Source of the DNA: Ectopseudomonas chengduensis
Lineage (GTDB): Bacteria > Pseudomonadota > Gammaproteobacteria > Pseudomonadales > Pseudomonadaceae
Direction of reading: 5' to 3'
Length of the DNA stretch: 64,000 bases
Assembly: GCF_900102635.1 (NCBI RefSeq)
Contig: NZ_FMZQ01000013.1
Coordinates: 124,001 to 188,000 of the forward strand
The translations under genes were made by a program, and so were the position numbers. Position 1 is the stretch's first letter; the number at the start of each line of letters is the position of its first letter. The notes under the pieces are model-generated. The model saw only the letters and a list, made by a program, of their open reading frames with translations. It was not told the origin of the DNA and made no database searches. Below, piece by piece: positions 42,825 through 51,279 of this stretch.

Positions 42825-43076
42825 TCAGGCCTTGCCGGTGATGATGCGGTATTTGTGCATCAGCTCATCCTTGCTCTCGACATTGTTCTCGTCGAGCGGG
42901 ATGCAGTCCACCGGGCACACCTGCTGGCATTGCGGCTCATCGTAGTGGCCAACGCACTCGGTGCACAGGTTGGGGTCGATCACGTAGATCTCCTCACCCT
43001 GGGAAATGGCGCCGTTGGGGCACTCGGGTTCGCAGACGTCGCAGTTGATGCAATCGTCGGTGATGATCAGGGACAT
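42825..43076 (-). CDS. fdx: Ferredoxin, 2[4Fe-4S] YfhL-like
   Basis: The 83-residue protein carries the two cluster motifs CINCDVCEPECP near the N-terminus and CTECVGHYDEPQCQQVCPVDC further on, with the long insertion typical of the YfhL/Allochromatium-type ferredoxin. It transfers single electrons in the cytoplasm; the partner is not known. ATG 43076 gives the usual MSLIITDDCINCD start. Confidence 0.95.
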   Translation of the reverse strand: MSLIITDDCINCDVCEPECPNGAISQGEEIYVIDPNLCTECVGHYDEPQCQQVCPVDCIPLDENNVESKDELMHKYRIITGKA

Positions 43077-43188
43077 GGGGCAACTCCTGTCGAGGCGCAG
43101 GCTTCGACACTGGCAGACAACAATGGCGCAATTGTGCCGGATTGGTGCGGCTTGTGCCATGAGGCTGGACAGTTAGGCACCGCTCACT

Positions 43189-43257
43189 GTAGGAGCGGCG
43201 CCCCGCCGCGAATCTGAGGTTCGCCAGACAAGCTTCGCCCCGGGGCGGGGCTCCTGC
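43189..43257. repeat. REP-like inverted pair between coaD and fdx
   Basis: GTAGGAGCGGCGCCCCGCC pairs with GGGGCGGGGCTCCTGC at its other end, with an inner segment of about 34 bases. It is a divergent GTAGGAGC-class element. Confidence 0.75.
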
Positions 43258-43273
43258 TAAAAGTCGATCTTGC

Positions 43274-43756
43274 TTAGCTTTTGCGAAAACGCTCGTTCAG
43301 CGCGTCGGCCACGGCAGGGTGGACGAACTTGGTGATATCGCCGCCCAGGGCTGCGATCTCGCGCACCAGGGTCGAGGAGATGAAGGAATACTTTTCCGAT
43401 GGCGTGAGGAACAGGCTTTCCACGTCCGGCGCCAGTTGACGGTTCATGTTGGCCAGCTGGAATTCATATTCGAAGTCCGACACCGCGCGCAGGCCGCGCA
43501 GGAAGACATTGGCGTTCTGCTCCTTGACGAAGTGCGCCAGCAGCGACGAAAAACCCATCACTTCGACGTTGGGCAGGTGCTTGGTAACCTCGCGGGCCAG
43601 CTCGACGCGTTGCTCCAGGGAAAACAGAGGGTTCTTCTTGGGGCTGGCGGCGACGGCGATGATAACGTGATCGAACAGGCGCGCGGCGCGTTCGACCAGA
43701 TCACCGTGGCCCTTGGTGATGGGGTCGAAGGTGCCGGGGTATAACACTCGATTCAT
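43274..43756 (-). CDS. coaD: Phosphopantetheine adenylyltransferase
   Basis: The 160-residue enzyme adds AMP to 4'-phosphopantetheine in coenzyme A synthesis. It has the nucleotidyltransferase motif YPGTFDPITKGHGDLVERA and the C-terminal KYSFISSTLVREIAALGG. ATG 43756 gives the standard N-terminus and length; a much longer in-frame reading upstream is antisense shadow across laoA. Confidence 0.97.
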   Translation of the reverse strand: MNRVLYPGTFDPITKGHGDLVERAARLFDHVIIAVAASPKKNPLFSLEQRVELAREVTKHLPNVEVMGFSSLLAHFVKEQNANVFLRGLRAVSDFEYEFQLANMNRQLAPDVESLFLTPSEKYSFISSTLVREIAALGGDITKFVHPAVADALNERFRKS

Positions 43757-43860
43757 CGGGACGTCCTGGCGGGTCGAAAAGGAGTCGGATGGTAGCGCAG
43801 CGCATGCCAGCGGCCAAGCCACGGCCTGCGTTGCGTTCTCCCATGCCAGGGCAGTGGCGT

Positions 43861-45459
43861 CTAGCTCGGGCTTTTCAGCCGCTCGGCCAGCAGCGTCGCA
43901 AGCTTGGCGGTCAGGCCGTAGATCGACAGTTGGGGGTTGGCGCCGATGCTGGTGGGAAATAGCGAACCGTCGTGGATCGACAGGTTGGCCAGGTGATGGT
44001 GCCGGCCCAGGCTGTCGACCACTGCCTGCTGTGCATCCTCGCCCATGGCGCAGCCGCCCATCACGTGAGCACTGCCCAGGCGGGTGCGGTACAGCGCCAG
44101 GTCGAGGTTCTCGATCATGTCCCGGGCCTCCTTCCAACTGCCGACGTAACGCGCATCGGCATGGGTCGGTATCACCGCCTTGGCACCGGCGGCGAACTGG
44201 ATTTCCGCCATGGTCAGGTAGGCGCGGCGCACGCCATCCCAGGTGTAGTCGGTCATCTGGTAGTCGAGCACCGGGCTGCCATCGCCCCGCAGCTCGACGC
44301 GCCCTTCGGCGCTGTCTTCGTGGAAACCGTCGCGCAGCAGGGCGAGCATCACGTTGGTGTGCGGCAGTTGCGCCATGCGCAGGGCATTCTTGCGACCGAA
44401 GTCGCCGAGCAGGGTGGCGGTCAGCGCCGGCTGCAGTGGCGGCACTTCCAGTTTGTAGGAGAGCCGCCCGCGAGTGCCGTCGTCCCACTGGAAATGATCC
44501 GAGTAGACCGACTGCGGCGCACCGTAGAAAGGGTTGATGACTTGCTCGAACTGCGCCGCGGAGAAGTTCACCAGGTGCAGGTAGGTGCGCCGGCCGACGC
44601 GCTGGTGCGGGTCGGGCGTATTGGAGCGCAGCAGGATGCCGGGCGTGTTGATGCCACCGCCGGCCAGCACGTAGTGCCGCGCCTTGACCCGGATGCGCTT
44701 GCCGTTGGGCGCCACGCAGCGCTCGTCCATGCCCAGGCAGTCGATGCCGACCACCTTGTCGCCCTCGATCAGCAGCTTGTCGGCGCGCGCCAGGTAGAGC
44801 AGCTCGCCGCCGGCGTCGAGGGTGGCGGGGATGGTAGTGACCAGCATCGACTGCTTGGCGTTGGTCGGGCAGCCCATGCCGCAATAGCCTAGGTTCCAGC
44901 AGCCGCGTACGTTGCGCGGGATCGGCGACCAGTGATAGCCGAGCTTGTCGCAACCGCTGCGCAACACCTCGTTGTTGGCATTGGGCGGCACCGCCCAGGG
45001 CGCAACGCCCAGGCGCTGTTCCATTCTCTCGAACCAGGGCGCCATGGCTGCTTCATCATGCCCTGCCACACCGTGCACCTCTGCCCAATGCGCCAGGGTC
45101 TGTGGCGGGGTGCGAAAGCTGCTGGTCCAGTTGATCAGCGTGGTACCGCCGACCGCACGGCCCTGGAGGATGGTGATGGCGCCGTCCTTGCTCATGCGCC
45201 CGATTCCTTCCTGATAGAGCGACGGGTAGGCGTCGGCTTCCTGCATCTTGAAGTCGTCGCTGGTCTTCAGTGGGCCTTCTTCGATCAGCAGCACCTTGTA
45301 ACCCGCCGCGCTGAGGATTTCCGCCGTGGTGCCACCACCGGCGCCGCTGCCGACGATGGCGACATCGGCTTCCAGCGTCAGATCGTTTTCCAGACGCGAA
45401 CCGTCGTATGTCTTCCAGCCCCTGGCCAGGCCTTGCTTGAACAAATCGGGTACGGGCAT
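43861..45459 (-). CDS. laoA: LaoA-like long-chain alcohol dehydrogenase (GMC family)
   Basis: The 532-residue flavoprotein has the FAD loop VAIVGSGAGGGTTAEILSA near the N-terminus, and the cysteine-rich CWNLGYCGMGCPTNAKQS seen in long-chain fatty alcohol oxidases. In P. aeruginosa LaoA oxidises long-chain alcohols such as those from SDS and alkane breakdown, together with LaoB and LaoC. It has no signal peptide; ATG 45459 is in line with the family. It is the last gene of laoC-laoB-laoA; a REP hairpin separates it from laoB. Confidence 0.9.
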   Translation of the reverse strand: MPVPDLFKQGLARGWKTYDGSRLENDLTLEADVAIVGSGAGGGTTAEILSAAGYKVLLIEEGPLKTSDDFKMQEADAYPSLYQEGIGRMSKDGAITILQGRAVGGTTLINWTSSFRTPPQTLAHWAEVHGVAGHDEAAMAPWFERMEQRLGVAPWAVPPNANNEVLRSGCDKLGYHWSPIPRNVRGCWNLGYCGMGCPTNAKQSMLVTTIPATLDAGGELLYLARADKLLIEGDKVVGIDCLGMDERCVAPNGKRIRVKARHYVLAGGGINTPGILLRSNTPDPHQRVGRRTYLHLVNFSAAQFEQVINPFYGAPQSVYSDHFQWDDGTRGRLSYKLEVPPLQPALTATLLGDFGRKNALRMAQLPHTNVMLALLRDGFHEDSAEGRVELRGDGSPVLDYQMTDYTWDGVRRAYLTMAEIQFAAGAKAVIPTHADARYVGSWKEARDMIENLDLALYRTRLGSAHVMGGCAMGEDAQQAVVDSLGRHHHLANLSIHDGSLFPTSIGANPQLSIYGLTAKLATLLAERLKSPS

Positions 45460-45496
45460 TTCGAATTCTCTTGTTGTTATGGACGGCGCAGCCCTG

Positions 45497-45548
45497 GTAG
45501 GAGCCGGCTTGCCGGCGATCCAGCAATCGCCGGCAAGCCGGCTCCTAC
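45497..45548. repeat. Perfect 23-bp inverted repeat between laoB and laoA
   Basis: Arms 45497-45519 (GTAGGAGCCGGCTTGCC start) and 45526-45548 are exact reverse complements around the six-base loop CCAGCA. It is a GTAGGAGC-class REP, lying in the laoCBA transcript 2 bases after the laoB stop. Confidence 0.9.
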
Positions 45549-45550
45549 AA

Positions 45551-46096
45551 CTAGACCGTAGGTGGCCCGGGGTAGCCACAATGCGCCCAGGCTTCCTGGC
45601 GGCTGTACCAGGCCATCATCACCAGCTGCAGCAGCGAGGCGTGGCCCATGCGCAGCAAGCTCAGGCTGCTGTTCTGCCAGCGGGTGAGGAACTGCCGCAC
45701 GTCGTCGCCACTGGCCTTGTCCCAGCTGCCCCAGACGCCGGTGAGCGGGCCGCGGGTGACGGGCAGGGCCAGCACGTCGAACAGTTGCACGGTGAGCCCC
45801 CGCATCTCCGGCGACAGGTGCGCCAGGCTGGTATCGAGGCTCTTGAGCGTGCCGTCGACGGCCTGGGGCATCTGCTGCGCGGTCACGGCGCCATCGAGCA
45901 TCACCGGGATCAGCGCGCGCAGAAAGGGCAGGTCGCTGCTGCGCAGGATCAGGTAGCCGCTGGCCGGCGTGCTGGCCGAACAGCCGCTTAAGGTGGCGGT
46001 CAGCCCGGCGGTGCCGAGCAGCGCGGTGCCCAGCAGGCCGACCTTGAGCAGGCTGCGCCGCGACAGCTGCGGCGCGTGGAGGGTGGTGTCGTTCAT
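45551..46096 (-). CDS. laoB: LaoB-like Tat-exported partner of LaoA
   Basis: The 181-residue protein begins with a twin-arginine signal (SRRSLLKVG, R13-R14) and a lipobox-like TLSGC at C39, so it may be a Tat-translocated lipoprotein. LaoA has no export signal of its own, and small Tat partners of GMC dehydrogenases are known to carry the flavoprotein across the membrane; a hitch-hiker role here is inference. LaoB is needed for LaoA function in P. aeruginosa. ATG 46096 keeps the signal intact. Confidence 0.85.
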   Translation of the reverse strand: MNDTTLHAPQLSRRSLLKVGLLGTALLGTAGLTATLSGCSASTPASGYLILRSSDLPFLRALIPVMLDGAVTAQQMPQAVDGTLKSLDTSLAHLSPEMRGLTVQLFDVLALPVTRGPLTGVWGSWDKASGDDVRQFLTRWQNSSLSLLRMGHASLLQLVMMAWYSRQEAWAHCGYPGPPTV

Positions 46097-46138
46097 TGTT
46101 GTTATCACCAGGCGTAGAACGGGCCGTGCCCGCGTGGA

Positions 46139-47569
46139 TCAGCGTAGGAACAGCTTGTAGACCAGCTTCTGGATCGCCTTGCCGTAGGGCGGGTAGATCA
46201 GCCGCGCGGCGTTGAAGCGCTGCTTGATGAACACGCCCTTGGCCTTGCTGAAGGTCAGGAAGCCTTCGTGGCCGTGGTAATGGCCCATGCCAGACGGGCC
46301 GATACCGCCGAACGGCATATCGTCCTGGGCCACGTGCAGCAGGGTGTCGTTCAGGCACACGCCGCCGGAGTGGGTTTCATGCAGCACGCGCTGTTGCTCG
46401 CGCTTGTCGTAGCCGAAGTAGTACAGCGCCAGCGGCCGTGGCCGCGCGTTGACGTAGGCGAAGGCGTCTTCGATACGGTCGTAGGGCACCACGGGCAGTA
46501 GCGGGCCGAAGATCTCGTCCTGCATCAGCTTCATCTCGTCGTTTACGTCCAGCACCAGGCTCTGCGGCAGGCGCCGGCCCTGGGTTTCTGGGTACAGCGA
46601 GACGATACGCGCGCCCTTGGCTTCGGCATCCTGCAGGTAGCCATTGAGGCGGGCCAGCTGGCGCTCGTTGATGATCGCGGTGTAGTCCGGGTTGTCCTTG
46701 AGCTGCGGATAGAAGCGCTGCACCACCTGGCGGTAGGCGGTGACGAAGCCATCGACGCGATCCCTTGGCACCAGCACGTAGTCCGGCGCTACACAGGTCT
46801 GCCCGGCGTTGAGGGTCTTGCCGAAGGCGATGCGCTCGGCGGCGTCCGCCAGCGGCACGTCGGCGGAAACGATGGCTGGCGACTTGCCGCCCAGCTCCAA
46901 GGTCACCGGGGTCAGGTTCTCGGCGGCGGCGCGCATTACGTGCTTACCGATGCTGGTGGCACCGGTGAACAGCAGGTGGTCGAACGGCAGTTTGGAGAAG
47001 GCCATGCCGACTTCTGCCTCGCCCAGGGCGACGCTGACCAGGTCCTCGGGGAAGATGCGCGCCAGCAGATCCTTGATCAGCTGCGAGGTGGCTGGGGTGG
47101 ATTCGCTCATCTTGATCATCACCCGGTTGCCGGCGGCCAGCGCGCCAACCAGTGGGCCGATGGCGAGAAACAGCGGGTAGTTCCACGGCACGATGATGCC
47201 GACCACGCCCAGTGGCTGGTAGATGACCTTGGCCGAAGCGGGCATGAACTGCATGCCGACGCTGCGCCGCGACGGCTTCATCCACTTCTTGATGCGCTTG
47301 TTGGCGTAATGGATGCCATGCAGGCTGGGCATCAGTTCGGCGAGCAGGGTTTCGTCGGCCGAGCGATTGCTGAAGTCGGCGGAGATCGCCGAGATCAACG
47401 CATCCTGCTGTTCGGTCAGCAGCTCGCTGAGGGATTTCAGCCACTGGATGCGCTGCTCGGCCGACGGCATCGGATTGGCGGCAAAGGCCGCACGCTGCAG
47501 GGCGAAGGTGCCGTCCAGCTGGTTGATCTGCTGTTGGCTGTGCTGCAGGTAGGCGATGTCGGCGACCAT
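46139..47569 (-). CDS. laoC: LaoC-like aldehyde dehydrogenase
   Basis: The 476-residue NAD(P)-dependent enzyme oxidises the aldehyde made by LaoA. It has the ALDH cofactor and active-site motifs VTLELGGKSPAIV and LNAGQTCVAPDYVLVP (catalytic Cys), and GIGPSGMGHYHGHEGF near the C-terminus. It resembles the coniferyl aldehyde dehydrogenase branch. First gene of the operon, read from the operator-promoter at 47620-47648. Confidence 0.92.
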   Translation of the reverse strand: MVADIAYLQHSQQQINQLDGTFALQRAAFAANPMPSAEQRIQWLKSLSELLTEQQDALISAISADFSNRSADETLLAELMPSLHGIHYANKRIKKWMKPSRRSVGMQFMPASAKVIYQPLGVVGIIVPWNYPLFLAIGPLVGALAAGNRVMIKMSESTPATSQLIKDLLARIFPEDLVSVALGEAEVGMAFSKLPFDHLLFTGATSIGKHVMRAAAENLTPVTLELGGKSPAIVSADVPLADAAERIAFGKTLNAGQTCVAPDYVLVPRDRVDGFVTAYRQVVQRFYPQLKDNPDYTAIINERQLARLNGYLQDAEAKGARIVSLYPETQGRRLPQSLVLDVNDEMKLMQDEIFGPLLPVVPYDRIEDAFAYVNARPRPLALYYFGYDKREQQRVLHETHSGGVCLNDTLLHVAQDDMPFGGIGPSGMGHYHGHEGFLTFSKAKGVFIKQRFNAARLIYPPYGKAIQKLVYKLFLR

Positions 47570-47619
47570 AGGGTTTCTCCTCGACGTTCCAGCGGGCTGC
47601 TTGAAAAGACTGAGCTGGA

Positions 47620-47648
47620 TTTTTAGAGCAATTACTCTAATGTGTCAA
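47620..47648 (-). promoter_or_regulatory. laoC promoter with LaoR operator in the spacer
   Basis: Reading on the minus strand, TTGACA (47643-47648), a 17-bp spacer and TAAAAA (47620-47625) form a good sigma-70 promoter about 50 bp before laoC. The spacer and -10 edge carry the palindrome TTAGAG-CAATTA-CTCTAA (47623-47640) with perfect 6-bp arms. A TetR-family repressor bound here would block RNA polymerase; the divergent laoR gene is the obvious candidate. Confidence 0.8.
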
Positions 47649-47783
47649 ATAGGATGCCGCGCAGCCGCCCTCGCTGCACCCTAACCAAAGGCCTGTCAGG
47701 GCCTGGGGGATGCATCGGGGGGTAACACTTCGGCTGTTTCGCCTGTACCTTTGCCACTTTTGAAGTCGAGATCGAGCTGCGTT

Positions 47784-48440
47784 ATGGCGCCACCCAAGAC
47801 CCGCGACCGCATCGTTGCCGAGAGCCTGGCCCTGTTCAACGCCCAGGGTGAGCGCAACGTCACCACCAACCATATCGCCGCGCACCTGGGCATATCGCCG
47901 GGCAACCTGTACTACCACTTCCGCAACAAGCAGATGATCATCGCCGAGCTGTTCGCCCAGTACGAAACGCAGGTCGACAGCTTCCTGCGCCTGCCCGAAG
48001 GCCGCGCGCTGACGGTGGAGGACAAGACCTTCTATCTGGAGGCGCTGCTGGCAGCGATGTGGCACTACCGCTTCCTGCACCGCGACCTGGAGCACCTGCT
48101 GGAATCCGACGCCGAGCTGGCCGAGCGCTATCGTGCTTTCGCCCGGCGCTGCCTGATAGGCGCGCAGTCGGTTTATCAGGGCTTCGTCGAGGCCGGCATT
48201 CTGCTGATGAGCCCGGCGCAGATCGAGGCGCTGACGCTCAACGCCTGGATCATCATGACCTCCTGGGTGCGCTTTCTCTGCACGGCTGGCGCCAGCCCGG
48301 ACAACCTCAGCCAGGACATGCTGCGCCGCGGCATCTACCAGGTGCTGGCGCTGGAGGGCGGCTACATCGCCCCCGCCGCGCGCGAGGCGGTCGAAGCGCT
48401 GTACGGCCGCCTGCATGTGCCGCTGGAGCAGGTGCTCTGA
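47784..48440 (+). CDS. laoR: LaoR-like TetR-family repressor
   Basis: The 218-residue regulator has an N-terminal TetR helix-turn-helix (TRDRIVAESLALFNAQG, ISPGNLYYHFRNKQMII) and a hydrophobic ligand domain. In P. aeruginosa LaoR represses the lao operon and responds to a fatty aldehyde or alcohol-derived signal. ATG 47784 (MAPPKTRDR) is used, since the in-frame start at 47751 adds residues without a ribosome-binding site. It is divergent from laoC, and converges on the signalling operon with 5 bp between stops. Confidence 0.9.
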   Translation: MAPPKTRDRIVAESLALFNAQGERNVTTNHIAAHLGISPGNLYYHFRNKQMIIAELFAQYETQVDSFLRLPEGRALTVEDKTFYLEALLAAMWHYRFLHRDLEHLLESDAELAERYRAFARRCLIGAQSVYQGFVEAGILLMSPAQIEALTLNAWIIMTSWVRFLCTAGASPDNLSQDMLRRGIYQVLALEGGYIAPAAREAVEALYGRLHVPLEQVL

Positions 48441-48445
48441 GGCGA

Positions 48446-48925
48446 TCAGCTACTGTTGCCCAGCGCCACTGGCCTGGCCCGCAAGGGCGGCTGGTGGGGT
48501 TGCAGGCGACGTAACTGGCGGTACAGCGCGCGGGTTTCCAGCAGATTCCATACCCGCAGCAAGGTCTCGATGGCATCCAGCGGCTTGCTGATGAAGTCGC
48601 GCGCGCCCAGCGCCAGCGCGCGCAGCCGGGCCTCGCGGGTGGCATCGGCGGTGAGCACCAGAATCGGCAGGTAATCGTCGGCGGGAATGCGCCGCTGCAG
48701 CTGTTCGAGCACGGCGAAGCCGTCCAGGCCGGGCATGTGCAGGTCGAGAATCAGCAGATCCGGCTCGAAGCTGCTGAATAACGCCAGAGCCTGCGCCGGG
48801 TCGGTGCAACAGAGCACGTTGTGCAGCCCTTCGCGGGCCAGCAGTTGTTCGACCAGCTCAAGGTTGGCGGGCTGATCATCGATCACCAGGATGCGAAAAT
48901 CGTCGGCGGGCGCTGGGTGGTTCAT
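48446..48925 (-). CDS. Single-domain response regulator (REC only)
   Basis: The 159-residue protein is a receiver domain with the acidic pair DD at 16-17, phosphoacceptor D61 in LLILDLHMPGLDG, T92 in LVLTADAT and K112 or so in ISKPLD. About 25 residues of tail (WNLLETRALYRQLRRLQPH) continue a helix that, in RpfG-type proteins, leads to an HD-GYP domain, which is absent here. It starts 2 bp after the hybrid kinase stop and is the last gene of the operon. Confidence 0.9.
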   Translation of the reverse strand: MNHPAPADDFRILVIDDQPANLELVEQLLAREGLHNVLCCTDPAQALALFSSFEPDLLILDLHMPGLDGFAVLEQLQRRIPADDYLPILVLTADATREARLRALALGARDFISKPLDAIETLLRVWNLLETRALYRQLRRLQPHQPPLRARPVALGNSS

Positions 48926-48927
48926 GG

Positions 48928-51279
48928 TCAGGCTCCGAGAGGCGGGGTGGGCGTGGCGACATCCAGATGCTGGCGCAGGGCGGCGAGAAAGGTCGGTACG
49001 TGCAGGGGTTTGCTCAGCACCGCGGTGGCGCCGGCCTGCTGCAGATCGCGCCGGGTGCCGGCGCTGACGTCGGCGGTGATCAGCAGCACGGGTGTATCGC
49101 TGCTGCTGGGGTGCAGGCGCAGGCGTTTGAGTACTTCCTGGCCCGAGAGGTCGGGCAGGTCGAGATCCAGCAGGATCACCTCGGGGCGGTGCTGCCAGGC
49201 CAGGTCGAGACCGAGCTGCCCCTGCATGGCCGAAATCACCTGCACCTGCGGCCAGCGCGACAGCAGGGTCTCGATCAGCGCCAGGCTGGACAGGTTGTCT
49301 TCAATGCACAGCACGCGCAGCGGCCGCTCCGGCGGGGCGATGTCGCTGGCCGCAGGCGGTGGTGCCGCGGCCGGCGCCGGCAGCAGGCCTTCATGTACCT
49401 GAGCCCGTGGTAGCGTCAGGCTAAAGGTGCTGCCTTCACCGGGTGTGCTGTGCACGCCGAGGCTGCCATCCATCTGCTCCAGCAGGCTCTTGCTCAGGGC
49501 CAGGCCCAGACCGGTGCCCTCCACCTCGCTGGCCGCGGCGCCGAGGCGCTCGAAGGGGATGAACAGACGTTCCAGGTCCTCGGCGGCGATACCGGGGCCG
49601 TTGTCGATCACGCTCAACGTGACGGTGTCGCTGTCGGCCTGCACCCGTACTTCGACATGGCCGCCAGGGTGGTTGTACTTGATCGCGTTGGACAGCAGAT
49701 TGAGCAGCACCTGCACCAGGCGCTGGCGGTCAGCTTGCACGCAGAGTGTTGTTGCCAGGTCGTCTGGCAGGCGCAGGCGGATGTCGGCACTGTCGGCCTG
49801 TGGCGACAGCAGCAGGCTGACCTCCTGCAGCAGAGGTCGCAGCGCCAAGGGCTCAGGGCTCATCGCCAGGCGTCCGGATTCGATGCGGGCGATATCCAGC
49901 ACCTCATTGATCAGCCCCAGCAGGTGCCGGCCGGCGCGCAGGATATGACGTACCTGGGCCTGTTGCGCCGGCGTGCCCGTGTCCATTTCCAGCAACTGGG
50001 CGAAACCGAGAATGGAATTGAGCGGCGTGCGCAGCTCGTGGCTCATGCGCGAGAGAAATTCGCTTTTCGCCCGGCTGGCGTTTTCCGCTTCTTCGCGGGC
50101 CGTGCGCAGGGCGGCCTCGGCATTACGCCGGTCGGTGATGTCGCGAGTGATCTTGGAGAAGCCGCGCAAGGTGCCGCTGGCGTCACGCTGGGCGGTGATC
50201 ACCACGTTGGCCCAGAACAGCGAGCCATCGCGGCGCTGGCGCCAGGCTTCCTCCTCGTAGCGGCCTTCGCGCGTGGCCACTTGCAGGGCGTGCTGCGGTG
50301 CTGTGTCACGGGCCTGCGGCGGGTAGAACAGGGAGAAGTGACGGCCGAGGATGTCTGCTTCGCTGTAGCCTTTGATGCGCTCGGCGCCGGTGTTCCAGGA
50401 GGTGACGTGGCCACTGGGGTCGAGGCCGAAGATGCCGTATTCCTTGACCCCGTCGATGATCAGGCGCAGGCGCTCCTCGTTGTCGCGCAAGGCCCGCTCG
50501 CGTTCGGCCAGCAGTTGCCCGGCCTCCTCCAGGCTGGCGGCGAGCTGGCCGATCTCATCGGCTGCGGGGCCATGGGGAATCAGCGGCTGGCCCAGTGCCA
50601 GGCGCCGGGCGTTGCGTTCGACCCGCTGGACCCGCTGGACGATGCCGGTGGACAGCAGCACCACCGCGAACAGCGCGCCGAGCACGCCGAACATGGCGGC
50701 CAGACCGGTGGCCAGGAGCATGCGCGAGCGTACGGCGCTGGCCTCGGCGTTGCGTTCGTCGAGCAAGGTCTGCTCGCGCTCGAGCATCTGCTGGATCTCC
50801 TGGCGCAGCGCATCGAGCACATGCTTGTTGTCTACCAGGATGCGCGTCACCGCCGCGCGGTCTTCACTGCTGGCCAGCGTCTTGAGCTGTTCCAGGCCTT
50901 CCAGCTTGATCACGATCAACGGGCGCAGGCGTTCCAGGCTGCTGCGCATCTGCGGGTCGCGAATGTCGCTATCGAGGCGCCGCAGCGTGCTGTCGATTCG
51001 TTCAACGGCGCTGCGGTATGAAGGCAGGAAGTCGCTGCGCTGGATCAGCAGATAGCCGCGTACGCTGGCCGCCGCCTCGGCCAGCAGGCTGTGCACCGCC
51101 TGTACGTCGCCCTGCACGCGTAGCGCCCGGCGCACGTCGTCCTCGACCCGCGAGGTCTGGCGCTCGGTGAAGTACACCAGCACCAGCGAGATCAGCAGCA
51201 CCGCCAGCGGCAGGGCGATGATCACCAGGCTCTTGCTGCGCAGGGGGCGGTCGGTCCAGCGGCTGAACAGGCTCTTCAC
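48928..51279 (-). CDS. Hybrid sensor histidine kinase (CHASE3-HAMP-PAS-HisKA-HATPase-REC)
   Basis: The 783-residue membrane kinase has TM1 at about 16-37, a periplasmic CHASE3-like helical domain (about 40-180), TM2 at about 186-213, a HAMP-like linker, a PAS domain (about 270-395, EYGIFGLDPSGHVTSWN), a HisKA H414 in FLSRMSHELRTPL, an HATPase domain (NLLSNAIKYNHPG, GTGLGLALSK), and a C-terminal receiver with D705 in ILLDLDLPD. It lacks an Hpt domain, so the phosphorelay must continue elsewhere or end in REC. It overlaps the upstream LuxR regulator by 4 bp. Confidence 0.93.
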   Translation of the reverse strand: MKSLFSRWTDRPLRSKSLVIIALPLAVLLISLVLVYFTERQTSRVEDDVRRALRVQGDVQAVHSLLAEAAASVRGYLLIQRSDFLPSYRSAVERIDSTLRRLDSDIRDPQMRSSLERLRPLIVIKLEGLEQLKTLASSEDRAAVTRILVDNKHVLDALRQEIQQMLEREQTLLDERNAEASAVRSRMLLATGLAAMFGVLGALFAVVLLSTGIVQRVQRVERNARRLALGQPLIPHGPAADEIGQLAASLEEAGQLLAERERALRDNEERLRLIIDGVKEYGIFGLDPSGHVTSWNTGAERIKGYSEADILGRHFSLFYPPQARDTAPQHALQVATREGRYEEEAWRQRRDGSLFWANVVITAQRDASGTLRGFSKITRDITDRRNAEAALRTAREEAENASRAKSEFLSRMSHELRTPLNSILGFAQLLEMDTGTPAQQAQVRHILRAGRHLLGLINEVLDIARIESGRLAMSPEPLALRPLLQEVSLLLSPQADSADIRLRLPDDLATTLCVQADRQRLVQVLLNLLSNAIKYNHPGGHVEVRVQADSDTVTLSVIDNGPGIAAEDLERLFIPFERLGAAASEVEGTGLGLALSKSLLEQMDGSLGVHSTPGEGSTFSLTLPRAQVHEGLLPAPAAAPPPAASDIAPPERPLRVLCIEDNLSSLALIETLLSRWPQVQVISAMQGQLGLDLAWQHRPEVILLDLDLPDLSGQEVLKRLRLHPSSSDTPVLLITADVSAGTRRDLQQAGATAVLSKPLHVPTFLAALRQHLDVATPTPPLGA

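Noticed and set aside
43757..44953. Long N-terminal extension of coaD across laoA
   Set aside because: The extension is antisense to laoA, and the conserved CoaD start MNRVLYPGTFDP gives the normal length.
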